Source: Bolinopsis microptera
Taxonomy: Eukaryota; Ctenophora; Tentaculata; Lobata; Bolinopsidae
Direction of reading: 5' to 3'
Assembly: GCF_026151205.1 (NCBI RefSeq)
Contig: NC_087082.1
Span: forward strand, 9,930,901-9,994,900
Length of the DNA: 64,000 bases
Shown here one piece after another: positions 13,100-24,864 of this stretch. The notes under the pieces were generated by a model. It saw only the letters and a program-made list of their open reading frames with translations. It ran no database searches and was not told where the DNA came from. Made by a program: the position numbers and the translations under genes. Within the stretch, counting starts at the first letter, position 1, and each line of letters begins with the position of its first letter.

Positions 13100-14878
13100 A
13101 TTTAATTCTATAAGTATTGAGAATTATATAATCATAATATTTATCTAATAGTTGATTGGTTGCAGGGTATTCAATATTTGCGACACGTTTTTTCGTTTTT
13201 GCCACGACCATATAAGGTAATGTCAACATGGTTACATTTCCTTATCAGGTAATGGCAACATGGTAACATTTCCTTATAAGGTAATGTCCAAGCTTGTGAT
13301 GTGTATTTGTTTTATCCCTTGGAGAGCTGTCTCTCTGAATTTTAGACTATTTATTTCGAATTTAATATGTCTTTAAGTTTATAGTAGTTAAGTAGTATAG
13401 TCGAATTGTTACATAATTGGAGAAATGTCACGATTAAGGGAACGTATTTTGCAACTCCAAAATTGAATTTACGTTGAATTTGATAATCGCGTAAAGTAAT
13501 TACCGTCATTATATGAGAATTTCAATTATTTTGTTATATTATTTTCTCTTCTGGTAGCAGTAGTACAAGTAGTATATTCTGCTCGCAACAACATGTGTAA
13601 ACTATTACTGTGTTACCTTTTATTATTTACAAGTATAGTATTTGTAGATTTTAACACTGTCGTCTTACTTTGAACCACTGTAGAAGTACGATCAAATTCT
13701 CAGATTCTGAGATAAAAATAGGCTCAGAGCAAGACATAATCAAATATTCTAAAGATAGTAAATTACTGCTCTATTTAAAAGTAAAATCAAGGCAAGTTCA
13801 GAGCATGGCCTAAAGAATAATGTATCATCACCGGGCACTAACTAAACACCTCTACAAAGATAAAGTAAGTATCTTTGATGACATGCTTATCGCCACTATC
13901 ATCAACAACACTAACCACTAAGGGGTTGTTCAAATATAACGTGATAAGCCGAGGAATAGGGGGGGGGGGGGGTGTTCAATTGATAATAACAACAATAACT
14001 ACTGAGGGGTCGTTCACATTGACATATTACGTGATCAGTCGAGGAAGGGGGGGGGGGTGATAGTAACAAAATTATGACAACTTCACAATTACACTTTCAC
14101 CTCGAACACGGAAGACGGCAGAGTCAACATGTAAGTGCGGTAATATTTCGTAATTTGTGCGATTCTTTACCCACCCAAACCTTTTTTAATTTTATGTGTG
14201 GCAAATTTGGGGACAAAAAACGCCACAATTAGGCTGAACAATTCACCAAATTTGCAGCCTTAAACTGGATTGTTTTCATGTTTAACACGACACGACATTT
14301 ACGATGTGTCCACTGTCTTACTATACGTAGTGTCTAACATTGTAGCGCGATGCACTACTGGGCCGGCCGCGCGCGCATCCAATAATTGATAATGCTTCTC
14401 GCAACCACAGATCGGCGAGATGCGAAGGATTGACATCGTGAATCAATGTCTAACACTGAGTCTTAGTTATGTCTTACATTGAGTTTCCTAGCCGGCTAGT
14501 GACTGGCTACTAGTACTATGCGGTCACAAGCCGGCTATTAGCAATGACCACTGGCGACCTTGTGTGACCTTGGTAAACCAATGTGTATTTATAAACAAGC
14601 TGATAATGAGCATAATCGAAGTTGAGTACTCAATATTATAACTTTATAAGTATAAGTATAACTTTACAACATAAGATTCCAACACATTGTGTGTATATTG
14701 TTTAACTATGAGCGACTATAATGTGGTGAAGCTAAAGTGACTCAATTTCAATCTGCTGAGGGATTTCGAATATCCAGCTTGAAAAGTTCAAAGTAATACT
14801 TATTGATTTTCCAAAAATCAACTTGCTGGATGATAATTAATCACTTTGCACTCGACTGTCATGTGACTTTTTAAACTA
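13100..14878. other. Intergenic region with repeat-element ends
   Basis: No gene seen. At 13918-13972 and 14004-14058 two related segments (GGGGTYGTTCA, then an ACGTGATMAG-like core ending in a G run) recur. A third relative starts at 18108. They look like termini of a MITE family. The stretch 14825-14872 is repeated near 20445-20490. Confidence 0.45.
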
Positions 14879-16329
14879 GTACAGTCAAATCCGTCCTAAT
14901 TTAAGCCTTTGTCGGACAAAATTCGCAACAAAGCGATTTTAACGGGATATGGTCGGGACAGGTCCCAGGAATCATTCCAGAGAGTTCCCAAAATCCTCGA
15001 CTTCAGGAAAATCCACAATTACCACTTTTTTACCACCTTTTTACCACTTTGGTTTTCTGCAAATAAGTCACGTTCTGAATATCCTAGAAGATTCTAGTTT
15101 AAAGCATTGTGTTTAGAAAACAAAGAAGAACAACTTTTCTTTTAACAACTTTTTCAAAAATAAATTATTTAATTAATAAATTAAATAATTAATAAAATTT
15201 CAAATATTTCAAAAATATATTTTCATAAAAAATGTTCACAATTACATTCCACGTGCAATGAACTAATTTTTATAAAAATTTTCACTTTCAATATTTTGGA
15301 CTTGTAAAATTTTCGAAATTCGTAAAGAATAACCACTATTTATCACTTTTTACCACATTGAATCTCCGCTAATAAAACGACTTCTGAATGTCGTCGAAGG
15401 TTCTAGATTGAACCAATGTGTTCAAAATATAAAAGAGAACAACTTTTTATCTGACAACCTTTGGATTAGATAATTAATTGATTTATTAATTAAATAATAA
15501 TTAAATTTTTAAAAATTTCAAAATATACTTTTTATCAAAAATATTTGCCGTGACGTAAAATGAATTTACTTGAATAACAGAACATACACCGTCACATAGA
15601 TTAGATAACAGATTTAAAAAATTCAGATAAATGGAATAAACGGTAAAATATCAAAATTTGTACGATACTATTATAGCTTATTTATAAATATTTACACATC
15701 ATATCTCTCGACTTACAGAAACATCAACTGGATTAGACCACAGAACTGCCTCTCTGCAAATCAAAACATCTGCAAAACGATGTGCGAAACGGATTGAAAA
15801 TGACGAAGTTATCAAGCAATTTGTTTATCTCGTTAGCGAAATTGATTGGGTTATCAATGATTACCTAATTGCTTATCACGTGACAGGGTGCTAGGATACC
15901 GTAATTGGGCTTTCTGCACGATTTCTGTGCCACGCTTTCACTGGATCAGACACCACCAGTCGGATCCACGGAGTTGGTAAGGATCGGCTATTCAGAACGA
16001 TTCCGATAGTGGGAATCTAGTGCACTAAGCTACGGAGAAAGTCACGAGAAATTTTTGGGCGAGCGAATTAGGAACTTAGTAAGAGCCTAACGTATGTGTA
16101 CTATACCACCTCCCCCCTCCCCCGCACAATAATTTACCCTGTCTGTAATCCGGTTTGAGGATTTATCATTTAGTGCGATCTCTACGTTACAGAATGGACA
16201 TTTGTTTAAACTGTGTTCGCGGACTAAAGATGGTCCTGTCTCAGTTACAACGAACTCCTCTTCATTGGCCGATATAATAGTTAACAGCACTATGTTTACA
16301 GTATGCACTGAAGGGGTATCCTAGTTGCT

Positions 16330-16517
16330 TGAACTTTTAACAGGTGCCCCGCCTCATTTAAACCTCAATTAAGTTTCCTATCATTCGGTTGAGTCGACCG
16401 TTGAGATCCCTTAGATCCAATGGATCCTTAGCTACTCCCTAGACTAGGTGACACTGGGATTCGAACCCTGAACCTCTGCGCAGAAGGCGGATGCTCTAAC
16501 CGCTAGGCTAGATATGA
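16330..16517 (-). repeat. tRNA-derived SINE-like head
   Basis: Read on the minus strand, the segment begins with an A-box-like TAGCCTAGCGG (16500-16510) and has a perfect B box GGTTCGAATCC (16456-16466), the two halves of an RNA polymerase III internal promoter. The anticodon arm does not fold into a normal five-pair stem, so it is a tRNA-derived short interspersed element rather than a working tRNA. The 3' border is uncertain. Confidence 0.55.
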
Positions 16518-16943
16518 ATCTTTGGAACTGGTCTATGGTCACTGTCTGCAATAATACACACAAGACGTCACTCAGAGCTGAATCAGTCATGCCGTTGTAC
16601 TGCCGTTTAATTTCGTTCAGTGACCAGGGGTTGTTGATCCAACCTGTGGTGCGTTGATTTCTTTATTTATACAAGGTATGAGAGGCGTCAGGATAAAGAA
16701 TAGGACTGTACGTATCCGTTTCAAATTTGCTGGGCATAGTTTAAAAGTTAGTGCACTTACTTAAAAGATAAATAGTTTAAATAGTACCTGAGGACAGCAA
16801 CCCTTTCCATATTTCATTCCATGCAAATTTACATTGTCGATCATTCGCCCTCTTAAAGCTATTCACCGAAACTAACTCCTCATTTGCCTGGTAAATTAAA
16901 ACATTGTATTGGTTAAGAATAGCTGATTTCATAAAAATCGAGA

Positions 16944-17300
16944 TCACTAGATGAAGCAAGACTTTCAGTTCTTGAACAGAAGTCGCAATCTTCAACAGCA
17001 GACATCAAGTGCGAACAGCTCCCGCCAACATTCTTATCGTGTTTACCATCAGCAGCAGGTGTGGGATGAGAATGACCTAGATCCGATAAGCTGGGATGGA
17101 AGATGAACAATGGGACACATGTACCAGTGACCACTCTTATGAGTACAGCTCCGAAAAAGCTCATTCAAAAAATCAGTTGCAAATGTTTAAAGTCAGGTTG
17201 TGGCAATGCTTGTTCATGCAGAAAAGCAGGAATACATTGTGGATCAACCTGCCTCAAATGTCAGGACAATTGCAGCAATGTGCCAGCTGAGGACTCATAA
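16944..17300 (+). pseudogene. Degenerate C-terminal fragment of a Cys-rich (CXC-like) protein
   Basis: One reading frame runs through this stretch with two stop codons near 17070. Before the stops it reads LDEARLS...LPPT. After them comes DKLGW..., PVTT, then a dense cysteine motif at about 17170-17285 (CKCLKSGCGNACSCRKAG, later CGSTCLKCQDNCSN). This order (LPPT, a W-containing linker, VTT, then CxC repeats) is what I recall from uncharacterised, often repeat-associated invertebrate proteins ending in a CXC-type metal-binding tail. The stops and the position inside an element with long inverted ends make it a relic. Only the family resemblance is known, not the function. Confidence 0.45.
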
Positions 17301-18187
17301 GTTAGACTGTTATCTAGTATATATATGGTTATATAAAGTACTACTTCGATTTCCCGATTAATTTAATGGAAATTTGTTAATTATTCGTGATATGTAATTT
17401 TAAAATATTTTGATCAAAAATAATTTTTATAATTTTTGGATATTTGTTTAATAATCGAATTAACTAATTAATTAATTATCTAATCCAAAGGTTGTCAGAT
17501 AAAACTTTGTTCTCTTTATATTTTGAACACATTGGTTCAATCTAGAACCTTCTACGATATTCAGAAGTCGTTTTTTAGCGGAGATTCAATGTGGTAAAAA
17601 GTGGTAAATAGTGGTTTTTCTTCTCAAATTTCGTAAATTTTACAAGTTCAAAATATTGTTAGTGAAAATTTTCAAAATTTTCATAGAAATTAGTTCAATA
17701 TTCGTGGAATGTAATTGTGAACATTTTTCATGAAAATGTATTTTTGAAATATTTTAAAATTTATTAATTATTTAATTAATTAAATAAATAATTTATTTTT
17801 GAAAACGTTGTTAAAGAAAAAGTTGTTCTTCTTTGTTTTCTTAACACAATGCTTTAAACTAGAATCTTCTAGGATATTCAGAACGTGACTTATTTGCGGA
17901 AAACCAAAGTGGTAAAAAGGTGGTAAAAAAGTGGTAACTGTGGATTTTCCTGAAGTCGAGGATTTTGGGAACTCTCTGGAATGAATCCTGGGACCTGTCC
18001 CGACCATATCCCGTTAAAATCGCTTTGTTGCGAATTTTGTCCGACAAAAAGACGGATTTGACTGTACTAAACACTGAACACGTTTTCTTGGTGGCCCTGA
18101 ATAACTATGGGGTCGTTCGCATATTACGTAATCAGCCGAGGGGGGGTTTCAAATGCTTACTATTGATTTGGTCGTTGATTACGTAAT

Positions 18188-18270
18188 CAATCGGTATTTC
18201 GAAAATCGGTAAAAAATTAAAATTTTGATTCAAAATTTTAATTTTTTACCGATTTTCGAAATACCGATTG
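18188..18270. repeat. Perfect palindrome, 40-bp arms with 3-bp spacer
   Basis: Bases 18188-18227 are the exact reverse complement of 18231-18270, separated by ATT. The arms start CAATCGGTATTTCGAAAATC. It sits next to a segment resembling the G-run-associated repeat ends at 13.9-14.06 kb (GGGGTCGTTC at 18111), so it is probably the core of a small foldback element of that family. Confidence 0.9.
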
Positions 18271-18575
18271 GACAATTTTTGCTAATTATGTAATCAAAAT
18301 TTTCGTTTTTTTAAACCAATTTTCGTTTAGTAAGTGCTTTGCGATTATTGCGTTTATTAATCCGTTATGATAGCTTTTAATAAATAAATGGCTTAACATG
18401 AACATTGAACATGTAATAGATAGTAATAAAAATAAAATTAGTAAATAAATAATATAGGACTTGCCATACGTTGTATGACCATTGACCCGTCGCGCACGAG
18501 TTTACTGGGCCGCGCTCAGCCTGTCATTCCGCCAAATCTTTGTTCATGAACATGATAGCCTGAGGTCCCCAGGTA

Positions 18576-18869
18576 AGTGATTTGGTGTTATTATTATTAA
18601 TATCAGGTGTGATTTGTTGTTATTATTATTAATATCAGGTGTGATTTGGTGTTATTATTATTAATATCTATCAGGTGTGATTTGGTGTTATTATTATTAA
18701 TATCAGGTGTGATTTGGTGTTATTATATTATTAATATCAGGTGTGATTTGGTGTTGTTATTATTAATATCAGGTGTGATTTGGTGTTGTTATTATTAATA
18801 TCATTATCAGGTGTGATTTGGTGTTGTTATTATTAATATCAGGTGTGATTTGGTGTTGTTATTATTAAT
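18576..18869. repeat. Minisatellite, unit of about 32 bp, left block
   Basis: About nine copies of a unit containing GGTGTGATTTGGTGTTATTA with a variable ATT-rich part. The same unit resumes at 20018-20103, so the array appears split by the intervening 1.15 kb. Confidence 0.9.
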
Positions 18870-19086
18870 GTTTGTTTGGGGACCGGTTTTTGGTACCCGG
18901 CCAATGTTTACAAAATAATATAACAATATAATTTTATTTAATATGCGTGAATATGAAAATTGAAAATTATGATGTAACCTTTTACGTCTATTCATTAAAA
19001 ACAAAAACAAAAACTTTAAAAATTAAAACTTGCGTAAAAATTAAAACTATCAGTCCTTTGAAAACTATACTTACAAATGTCATCAA

Positions 19087-19464
19087 TTGAAAATCCTTCC
19101 TCTCAGCAAGAGGTTTGAATTGAATGACCTGACCTTGTTTCACAAAATAGTCAATGGTGTATGCACACAAGAGCTTCCTAATTACTTACAACTATACAAA
19201 GGAAGCACACGCTTAAGATCATGTCACCATGACAGCCTAAGTTATGTAACGACTCTTGTTCAAACACAGTGTAATAGCAGTCTCCTTAAGAAATCATTCT
19301 TTTATCGGACACATCTGCTCTGGAATAAACTTCCTCTCGAAATAAGAGACCATAGCTGTCCTGATATCTTCAAGGCCAAACTTAAGGATCACCTATGGTC
19401 GGAAATGCTACCCACAGATCCAAACGATAGTCACGCTGAATTCTACCTGTCTGATAATGATTAG
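19087..19464 (+). pseudogene. C-terminal fragment of a LINE reverse transcriptase ORF
   Basis: An open frame of 125 codons ending in TAG. The pattern FELNDLTLFHKIVNG, then a basic Arg/His stretch, SFFYRTHLLWNKLPLEIRD and IFKAKLKDHL is the usual C-terminal tail of non-LTR retrotransposon ORF2 proteins, downstream of the polymerase domain. The first codon is not an ATG and the catalytic part is missing, so this is a 5'-truncated insertion, the normal fate of LINE copies. It is followed by about 400 bases of possible 3' sequence with AATAAAAAAAAA at 19856. It lies inside a minisatellite. Confidence 0.75.
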
Positions 19465-20017
19465 ATGCATCTCATTTCTCCCAATGCCAATTCTCTAATC
19501 TAAAATAACCGATCCAAACTATTTAAGGGGTTAGGGGTGGGTTGGGTTGTGGGTTGGGTTTTTAAAAGTATTGTATGATATAATCTATTTCATTAAAAAG
19601 TTAACAAATTATTAACATTATGATATTTTATGCACGCTGTATTTTATTATTGCACAATCATCTCTATTACTATATATCTTACATTTATATGTGTTGATTG
19701 TATGAAATGTTTTGTCAGGGACCATATTTTGTAGGTGTAATTTTTGCACGAACTACGTTCTGGTTTCCCGTCATTATAGTACATAGAAATCCCTTTTTGA
19801 CCGTGTTATTTTCATGCAATTACATTGATGTATGTACTATTTTGAAAAGATTTTCAATAAAAAAAAATCATGATTTATTAACATAGTGACAAATAATTTG
19901 ATTTGATACGACAGATGATCACACGCACTGTTTTATAAGCTACTTGTGTCAGATTACTGAGTAGTGGGCAGTGCAGAGTCGATGGTATAGTACTCTGTAC
20001 TCTGTATCAGTATAGTG

Positions 20018-20103
20018 CTCAGGTGTGATTTGGTGTTGTTATTATTAATATCAGGTGTGATTTGGTGTTGTTATTATTAATATCAGGTGTGATTTGGTGT
20101 TGT
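20018..20103. repeat. Minisatellite, right block
   Basis: About two and a half copies of the unit described at 18576-18869, in the same orientation. Confidence 0.85.
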
Positions 20104-20524
20104 GACCCACCTCCACCCTGGGAAATAGGAAGTGTGTTTTCGGTTGTTTGATTTTCGAGGGCTCTTAATCTTTTATTCCATATCATTTGCATTGGCCGTT
20201 GTTAATAGAGTGCATATTGCATAATAGTATGTTTTTGATTGTTTGTGATCACTATTACTGAGAAAAGATGTTGGTGAACAACTGATGTTAACGGTAAAAA
20301 TGTAAGTTGAAATGAGTGAATTGTTCAAAGTGTGACATTATCGTTGTTTTATATTTAACTTCATGTTGTCGGAAGAGACTGTTGTACTGTTGTACAATAC
20401 TCGGGCAATGAACAAATAAATGTATATTTCATAGTTTATTCTTTGGATGATGATTAATCACTCTATACTCGACTGTCACGTGACTTTTTCAGCCCGTTCT
20501 CTAGCTGGGCCTGAACGACTATTC

Positions 20525-20612
20525 GAAACCCTAACCCTCTAGTCTGTAGTCTGATTCCAACCCTAACCCTAACCCAATTCTTAACAAAAGCATATGCTGA
20601 AACCCTAACCCT
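20525..20612. repeat. Short interstitial telomere-like repeats (CCCTAA)
   Basis: Several runs of AACCCTAACCCTAA-type sequence separated by unrelated bases. A second degenerate group lies at about 56940-57000. They match the animal telomere unit TTAGGG on the minus strand. Confidence 0.6.
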
Positions 20613-21456
20613 AACGAGAAATTTAACTAACTTCCTTATACGGTCATATCACGTGATTGAGACAGTTTTTCGCCAATATTTCGTTAGGGGAGCATTTTAG
20701 AGATTCTTCCACTGTCGTGGGCCATTTTAGAACAATCTCGAAGATCGACTGTAGAGCGATTTAGCACGCTCGTTATTCTTTATTAGTCATTATAATTCAT
20801 GTTGGTCACAGAATAACTATAATAGCTTATCAAATTCAAACATCGAATTCTCAAGTAAAGTAATGAAATAATTTTCAAAGATATCCAAAATGGCATGCAG
20901 TTGAAAGTCTGTATATTTATCTTCTAATCTAATTGTTTCCTTGTCCTCCAATGCTCCAGACTCCGATCGTCCTCGCTTATACTTTTTATTCATCTGAATT
21001 GTTTTATTGTTACAGTCTCGTTTTTAAGATATAATTTTTAAAGATAGTTACATTTAATGGAAATGTTAATATAATTCACTTAATTTTGTATGAATCAATT
21101 TATTTTACCTAAGCTTATCTCCGCAAAAAAGCCACGGTTTCATTTTGCAATATTGATATATACGTGGGACGTGGGTTCGGGTCTCTACTCTCTAGGCTGT
21201 GACACTCTAAGCCTAGGGCGTGAGACTTTAAGGAAACAGACTATATAGGGTACGAGACTCTAGGGAGTGGAACACAAAATCTTACTCCAACTTGGGTTTC
21301 GAAACGCAAAATTCCTGCTCAACTTGGGCTTCGAGACTCAAAAGACTACAAGCCAAAAGACAAAAGAAGACAGCAAAATTTGCTAAATTTTGCTAATTAA
21401 CGAGGCGGGTGATGCTTTTATTTATGTGGTTCACCCTGTAGATCCTGTTTTAAAAG

Positions 21457-21460
<4 letters not shown>
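20613..21460. other. Intergenic, no gene seen
   Basis: AT-rich sequence with no supported coding frame or clear repeat; one CACGTG at about 20650. At 21235-21360 there are short near-repeats of a GAGACTC...CTTGGG type. Confidence 0.4.

Positions 21461-21461
<1 letters not shown>

Positions 21462-21540
<79 letters not shown>
21462..21540. repeat. About 79-bp homopolymer G tract
   Basis: An uninterrupted G run of about 79 bases followed by sequence with more abnormal homopolymers (GGGGGGG, TTTTTTTTT). C runs follow at about 21780, 21920 and 22790. A real G tract of this length is unusual; library or assembly artefact is a serious possibility. Confidence 0.9.
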
Positions 21541-21543
<3 letters not shown>

Positions 21544-21935
21544 AAAGATTTTTTGGGGGAAACAAAATGAAGGGTTAAAAGCCCTGTGAATTTGGGAAAT
21601 AAAAGATTTGGGCCCATCAAAAATTTCAGGGGGGGTTTTTTTTTAATAGAAATAACTATGGCCATGGGCTTCGAGACAATACCAGCTGAAATTAATACAG
21701 GCAGATATTCTTTGATTTAATTCTTTGATCCTCATCAAAATTGCAGATAACCTTGTAAAAAATTGACGGACGGTTCTCCCCCGCCCCCCCCCCCCCCGGC
21801 CCCTTTTGCTTCACGTCGGGCCCCCCACGGTTTTTTAACTATATTTTTTTTTCCCTGTAGAGTTTCAAGATACAGGGGGGGCCGCGCACAATCGTGCGCG
21901 GGGGTCATAAAACCGAGACCCCCCCCCCCCCCCCA

Positions 21936-22785
21936 TTAAAAAGAAATCAAAAATATTAGATTAATGAAGGAAAATGTGCTGGTGGTGAAATTTGAACTGA
22001 GCAAGGATATATATAAATATCTTCGACCTTCTGAACGACTTTCTGAACTACCTTAGGGCCAATAAATTTGGTTCTCAATAAATTTGGTTACCATAATTTT
22101 GGTTACCATAATTTTGGTTACCATAATTTTAGTCACAAATTTCGCAAATTTTTAGTCTACAACGATTTTAGTCACATTTTTTGACTTTTCATACCATTTT
22201 CTATTCCATTTACTTATGATTGACAAATTTAGTCTACCCCGTCTGATCAGCATTACAGATTAAGTTGCAATGCATTACTCAGGAATTTCAATGTACGGTG
22301 ATCTTCCCAAAGTCAGCTCCAAGATAACCCAACGAAGGCTCAGACTTGCAGGTCATACTCACCAACATCCGGAGCTGACACTGAACAAACTGATCCTCTG
22401 GAAGCCGAGTCATGGGCATACTAACAGGGGGCGACTTACTTAACACTACTAGATAACCTAAAAAGCAGATACTGGGCTGAATTCAGCAGGCACGTAGCCC
22501 AGGGGGGGCTAGGGGGGGCGCAGCCCCCCCGGAAAAAATCGAACCCCAGAAAAAAGATAAGCCCCCTCGTCCCCATGGTCGCCTGGTAACTGGCTGTGTT
22601 TATGACTGCAGTCAGTCCAAAGATTTGAACTGTGGATTAGTAAATATATGTCATTAAATCCAAGCAAACATTCTAGAAGACTTCGTAAATTCTGATTGGA
22701 GAATGCAGATTGCTGTTGTGAAGTTACCAAATTTACGTGAGTACTTGATTCTTTTCAATCCCAGTTTATTGCTGTCATACAACGT
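21936..22785 (+). mobile_element. LINE 3' end, copy 1 of a tandem duplication
   Basis: Contains an open stretch at about 22291-22440 reading YGDLPKVSSKITQRRLRLAG and LILWKPSHGHTNRG. This is the C-terminal signature of a non-LTR retrotransposon protein (a conserved RRLRLAGH...L.LW.P.HG..RG pattern). The same 0.88 kb unit follows directly as copy 2. Both copies start at a C homopolymer and share a short AATTTTGGTTACCAT repeat. The frame is broken in this copy. Confidence 0.65.
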
Positions 22786-22809
22786 ATGACACCCCCCCCC
22801 CCCCCCCCC

Positions 22810-23890
22810 ATTAATATGAAAGTCTTAAAATATTAGATTAATGTAGGAAAATGAGCTGGTGGTGAAATTTGAACTGAGCAAGGATATATATAAATATCTT
22901 CGACCTTCTGAACGACTTTCTGAACTACCTTAGGGCCAATAAATTTGGTTCTCAATAAATTTGGTTACCATAATTTTGGTTACCATAATTTTGGTTACCA
23001 TAATTTTGGTTACCATAATTTTAGTCACAAATTTCGCAAATTTTTAGTCTACAACGATTTTAGTCACATTTTTTGACTTTTCAAAACCATTTTCCATTCC
23101 ATTTACCTTATGAATGACAAATTTAGTCTACCCCGTCTGATCAGCATTACAGATTAAGTTGCAATGCATTACTCAGGAATTTCAATGTACGGTGATCTTC
23201 CCAAAGTCAGCTCCAAGATAACCCAACGAAGGCTCAGACTTGCAGGTCATACTCACCATCATCCGGAGTGACACTGAACAAACTGATCCTCTGGAAGCCG
23301 AGTCATGGGCATACTAACAGGGGGCGACCTTACTTAACACTACTAGATAACCTAAAGCAGTACTGGGCTGAAATCAGCAGGCACGTAGCCGGGGGGCTAG
23401 GGGGGCGGCAGCCCCCCCGGAAAAAATCGAACCCCAGAAAAAAGATAAGCCCCCGGCTAGTCCCCATGGTCGCCTGGTAACTGGGCTGTGTTTATGACTG
23501 CAGTCAGTCAAAGATTTGAACTGTGGATTAGTAAATATATGTCATTAAATCCAAGCAAACATTCTAGAAGACTTCGTAAATTCTGATTGGAGAATGCAGA
23601 TTGCTGTTGTGAAGTTACCAAATTTACGTGAGTACTTGATTCTTTTCAATCCCAGTTTATTGCTGTCCTACAAATTTCTTTAATGCCAAATGTCGTCTAA
23701 AACACCCTGTTTCGCAAAAAATTTCCGCGTCGGCTAGCTTCGCTCGCCGACAGCCCCCCTCAAAGAAAAATCCTGGCTACGTCCCTGGAAATCAGTAGAT
23801 GAGATAGCTAGACTGATGGAGGACAGAAAGCTGTGGAGAACTGTTGTCAATGGATCTCGGGAATACTACCCGCCTCAAAGTCAAAAGTAA
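22810..23890 (+). mobile_element. LINE 3' end, copy 2, interrupted by a hAT-like insertion
   Basis: Repeats copy 1 with an offset of about 877 bases. The coding signature is at about 23186-23377. After the 410-bp insertion it resumes at 23796 with DEIARLMEDRKLWRTVVNGS and stops at TAA near 23889. This gives the expected C-terminal end of the LINE protein. The first copy lacks the right flank, which suggests the tandem duplication broke inside the inserted element. Confidence 0.65.
23378..23787. mobile_element. 410-bp hAT-like MITE with 8-bp target duplication
   Basis: Ends are CAGGCACGTAGCC and GGCTACGTCCCTG, imperfect inverted repeats of the CAGGG-RCGTAGCCAGG kind common in hAT elements. 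The 8-bp target duplication GAAATCAG is exact at 23370-23377 and 23788-23795. Its interior has G/C-rich runs and no coding sequence. It splits the LINE frame cleanly. Confidence 0.8.
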
Positions 23891-24377
23891 GTCAGGAATT
23901 TCAATAACATCAGATCCAGAGTTTGTGACTCTGTGTCACTAAGTTCTTCAGTACACCGTTCAGTTTCTTTTTCATCCTTTTTCGCTTTTACCATTTTTGT
24001 TGAAACGACGTAGTTTATGTCGATATGATCCTTCAGCCGTTTCAACACACCATACATTGGGATGGATCGATTAAAAATGTAATTTCCAAGAGGAGCTCTA
24101 ACCCTTTAAATGCAGTAGCTGAATTTGGTACGGTTTTGTGCAGTAGGAACGGTGATGTCATATATTAATTATAAACAATGTTAGCTAATAATATTCATGT
24201 CATATTTGGTCTGCTGAAATTTGGTCTGCTTTAAAATTAGTCGCCGAAAAATGTAGTCTCATTAAATTTGGTTTACAACAATTTTAGTCAAAAGTTTGAC
24301 TAAATTTATGGCAGACTAAATTTTTCGTTCTTAAGGTAACTCGTTAATGGCAAAAGAGGCTCAAGCTGTAATCTTAC

Positions 24378-24557
24378 CTGAATTGCACTTGTTGACCGAA
24401 TCATTTCCCAAAACCCTCACCTCACAGAGGGCCAGGACTTGATTGTGATTCGTTATCCTGACCACACCTCCAACAGTGTTGGGAGGACATTTAACCGCGT
24501 AGTTTGCAATCCCATCTTGATACTGCACATCCTCACAGAACTGATCATCACGAACAC
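24378..24557 (-). CDS. Orphan exon of a fucolectin-type (FTP / F5-8C-like) domain
   Basis: A 180-bp exon on the minus strand between a good acceptor (CTGTAG, reading leftward from 24563) and donor (GTAAGAT, 24377-24371). It encodes about 60 residues: CEDVQYQDG, CPPNTVGGVVRITN, then LALCEVRVLG and a Cys-containing end. The V-RIT...L-LCEV-V-G ending is the typical last strand pair of fucose-binding lectin (fucolectin/pentraxin-1) domains, which bind glycans outside the cell. Cysteines are at family-like places. No partner exon is visible nearby; the flanks are repeats. It may be one exon of a gene with long introns or a stranded duplicate. Confidence 0.6.
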
Positions 24558-24864
24558 CTACAGATAGGAAATTCAGCATAAAATAGGTGAAATTGTGGGA
24601 TTTGAAAGTTCTTGGTGTCGTTATATGATTCGATAATCTGTGAAATAAGGAAACAATGCTTCGTACGATGACTGACTGCTAACAAATTATTAAACGTTAA
24701 CTCATGACACGACGTTATCGTGAACAGTTAAACTGTCATGACAGTGCAAAGTTTTTAACACCTGATCAACTTTCAATCATTTGTTTTGTCTAAGTATTTC
24801 ATTTTGAGTATATTGATATTAATTTTAGGGATCGATAAGTTTCAGCCTTATTATATAACATAAT

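Larger units (their letters stand above)
14879..18067. mobile_element. 3.2 kb Tc1-like element with long inverted ends, TA target duplication
   Basis: The outer ends GTACAGTCAAATCCGTC and its reverse complement lie at 14879 and 18067, each bordered by TA (14877-14878 and 18068-18069). The inverted arms continue inward for roughly 650 bases on each side (to about 15550 and from about 17430) with scattered mismatches. TA duplication fits the Tc1/mariner/pogo group. No transposase remains. The interior holds a tRNA-derived repeat and a broken Cys-rich coding fragment, so this is a non-autonomous or composite copy. Its termini resemble those of the element at 28251-31937. Confidence 0.75.
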
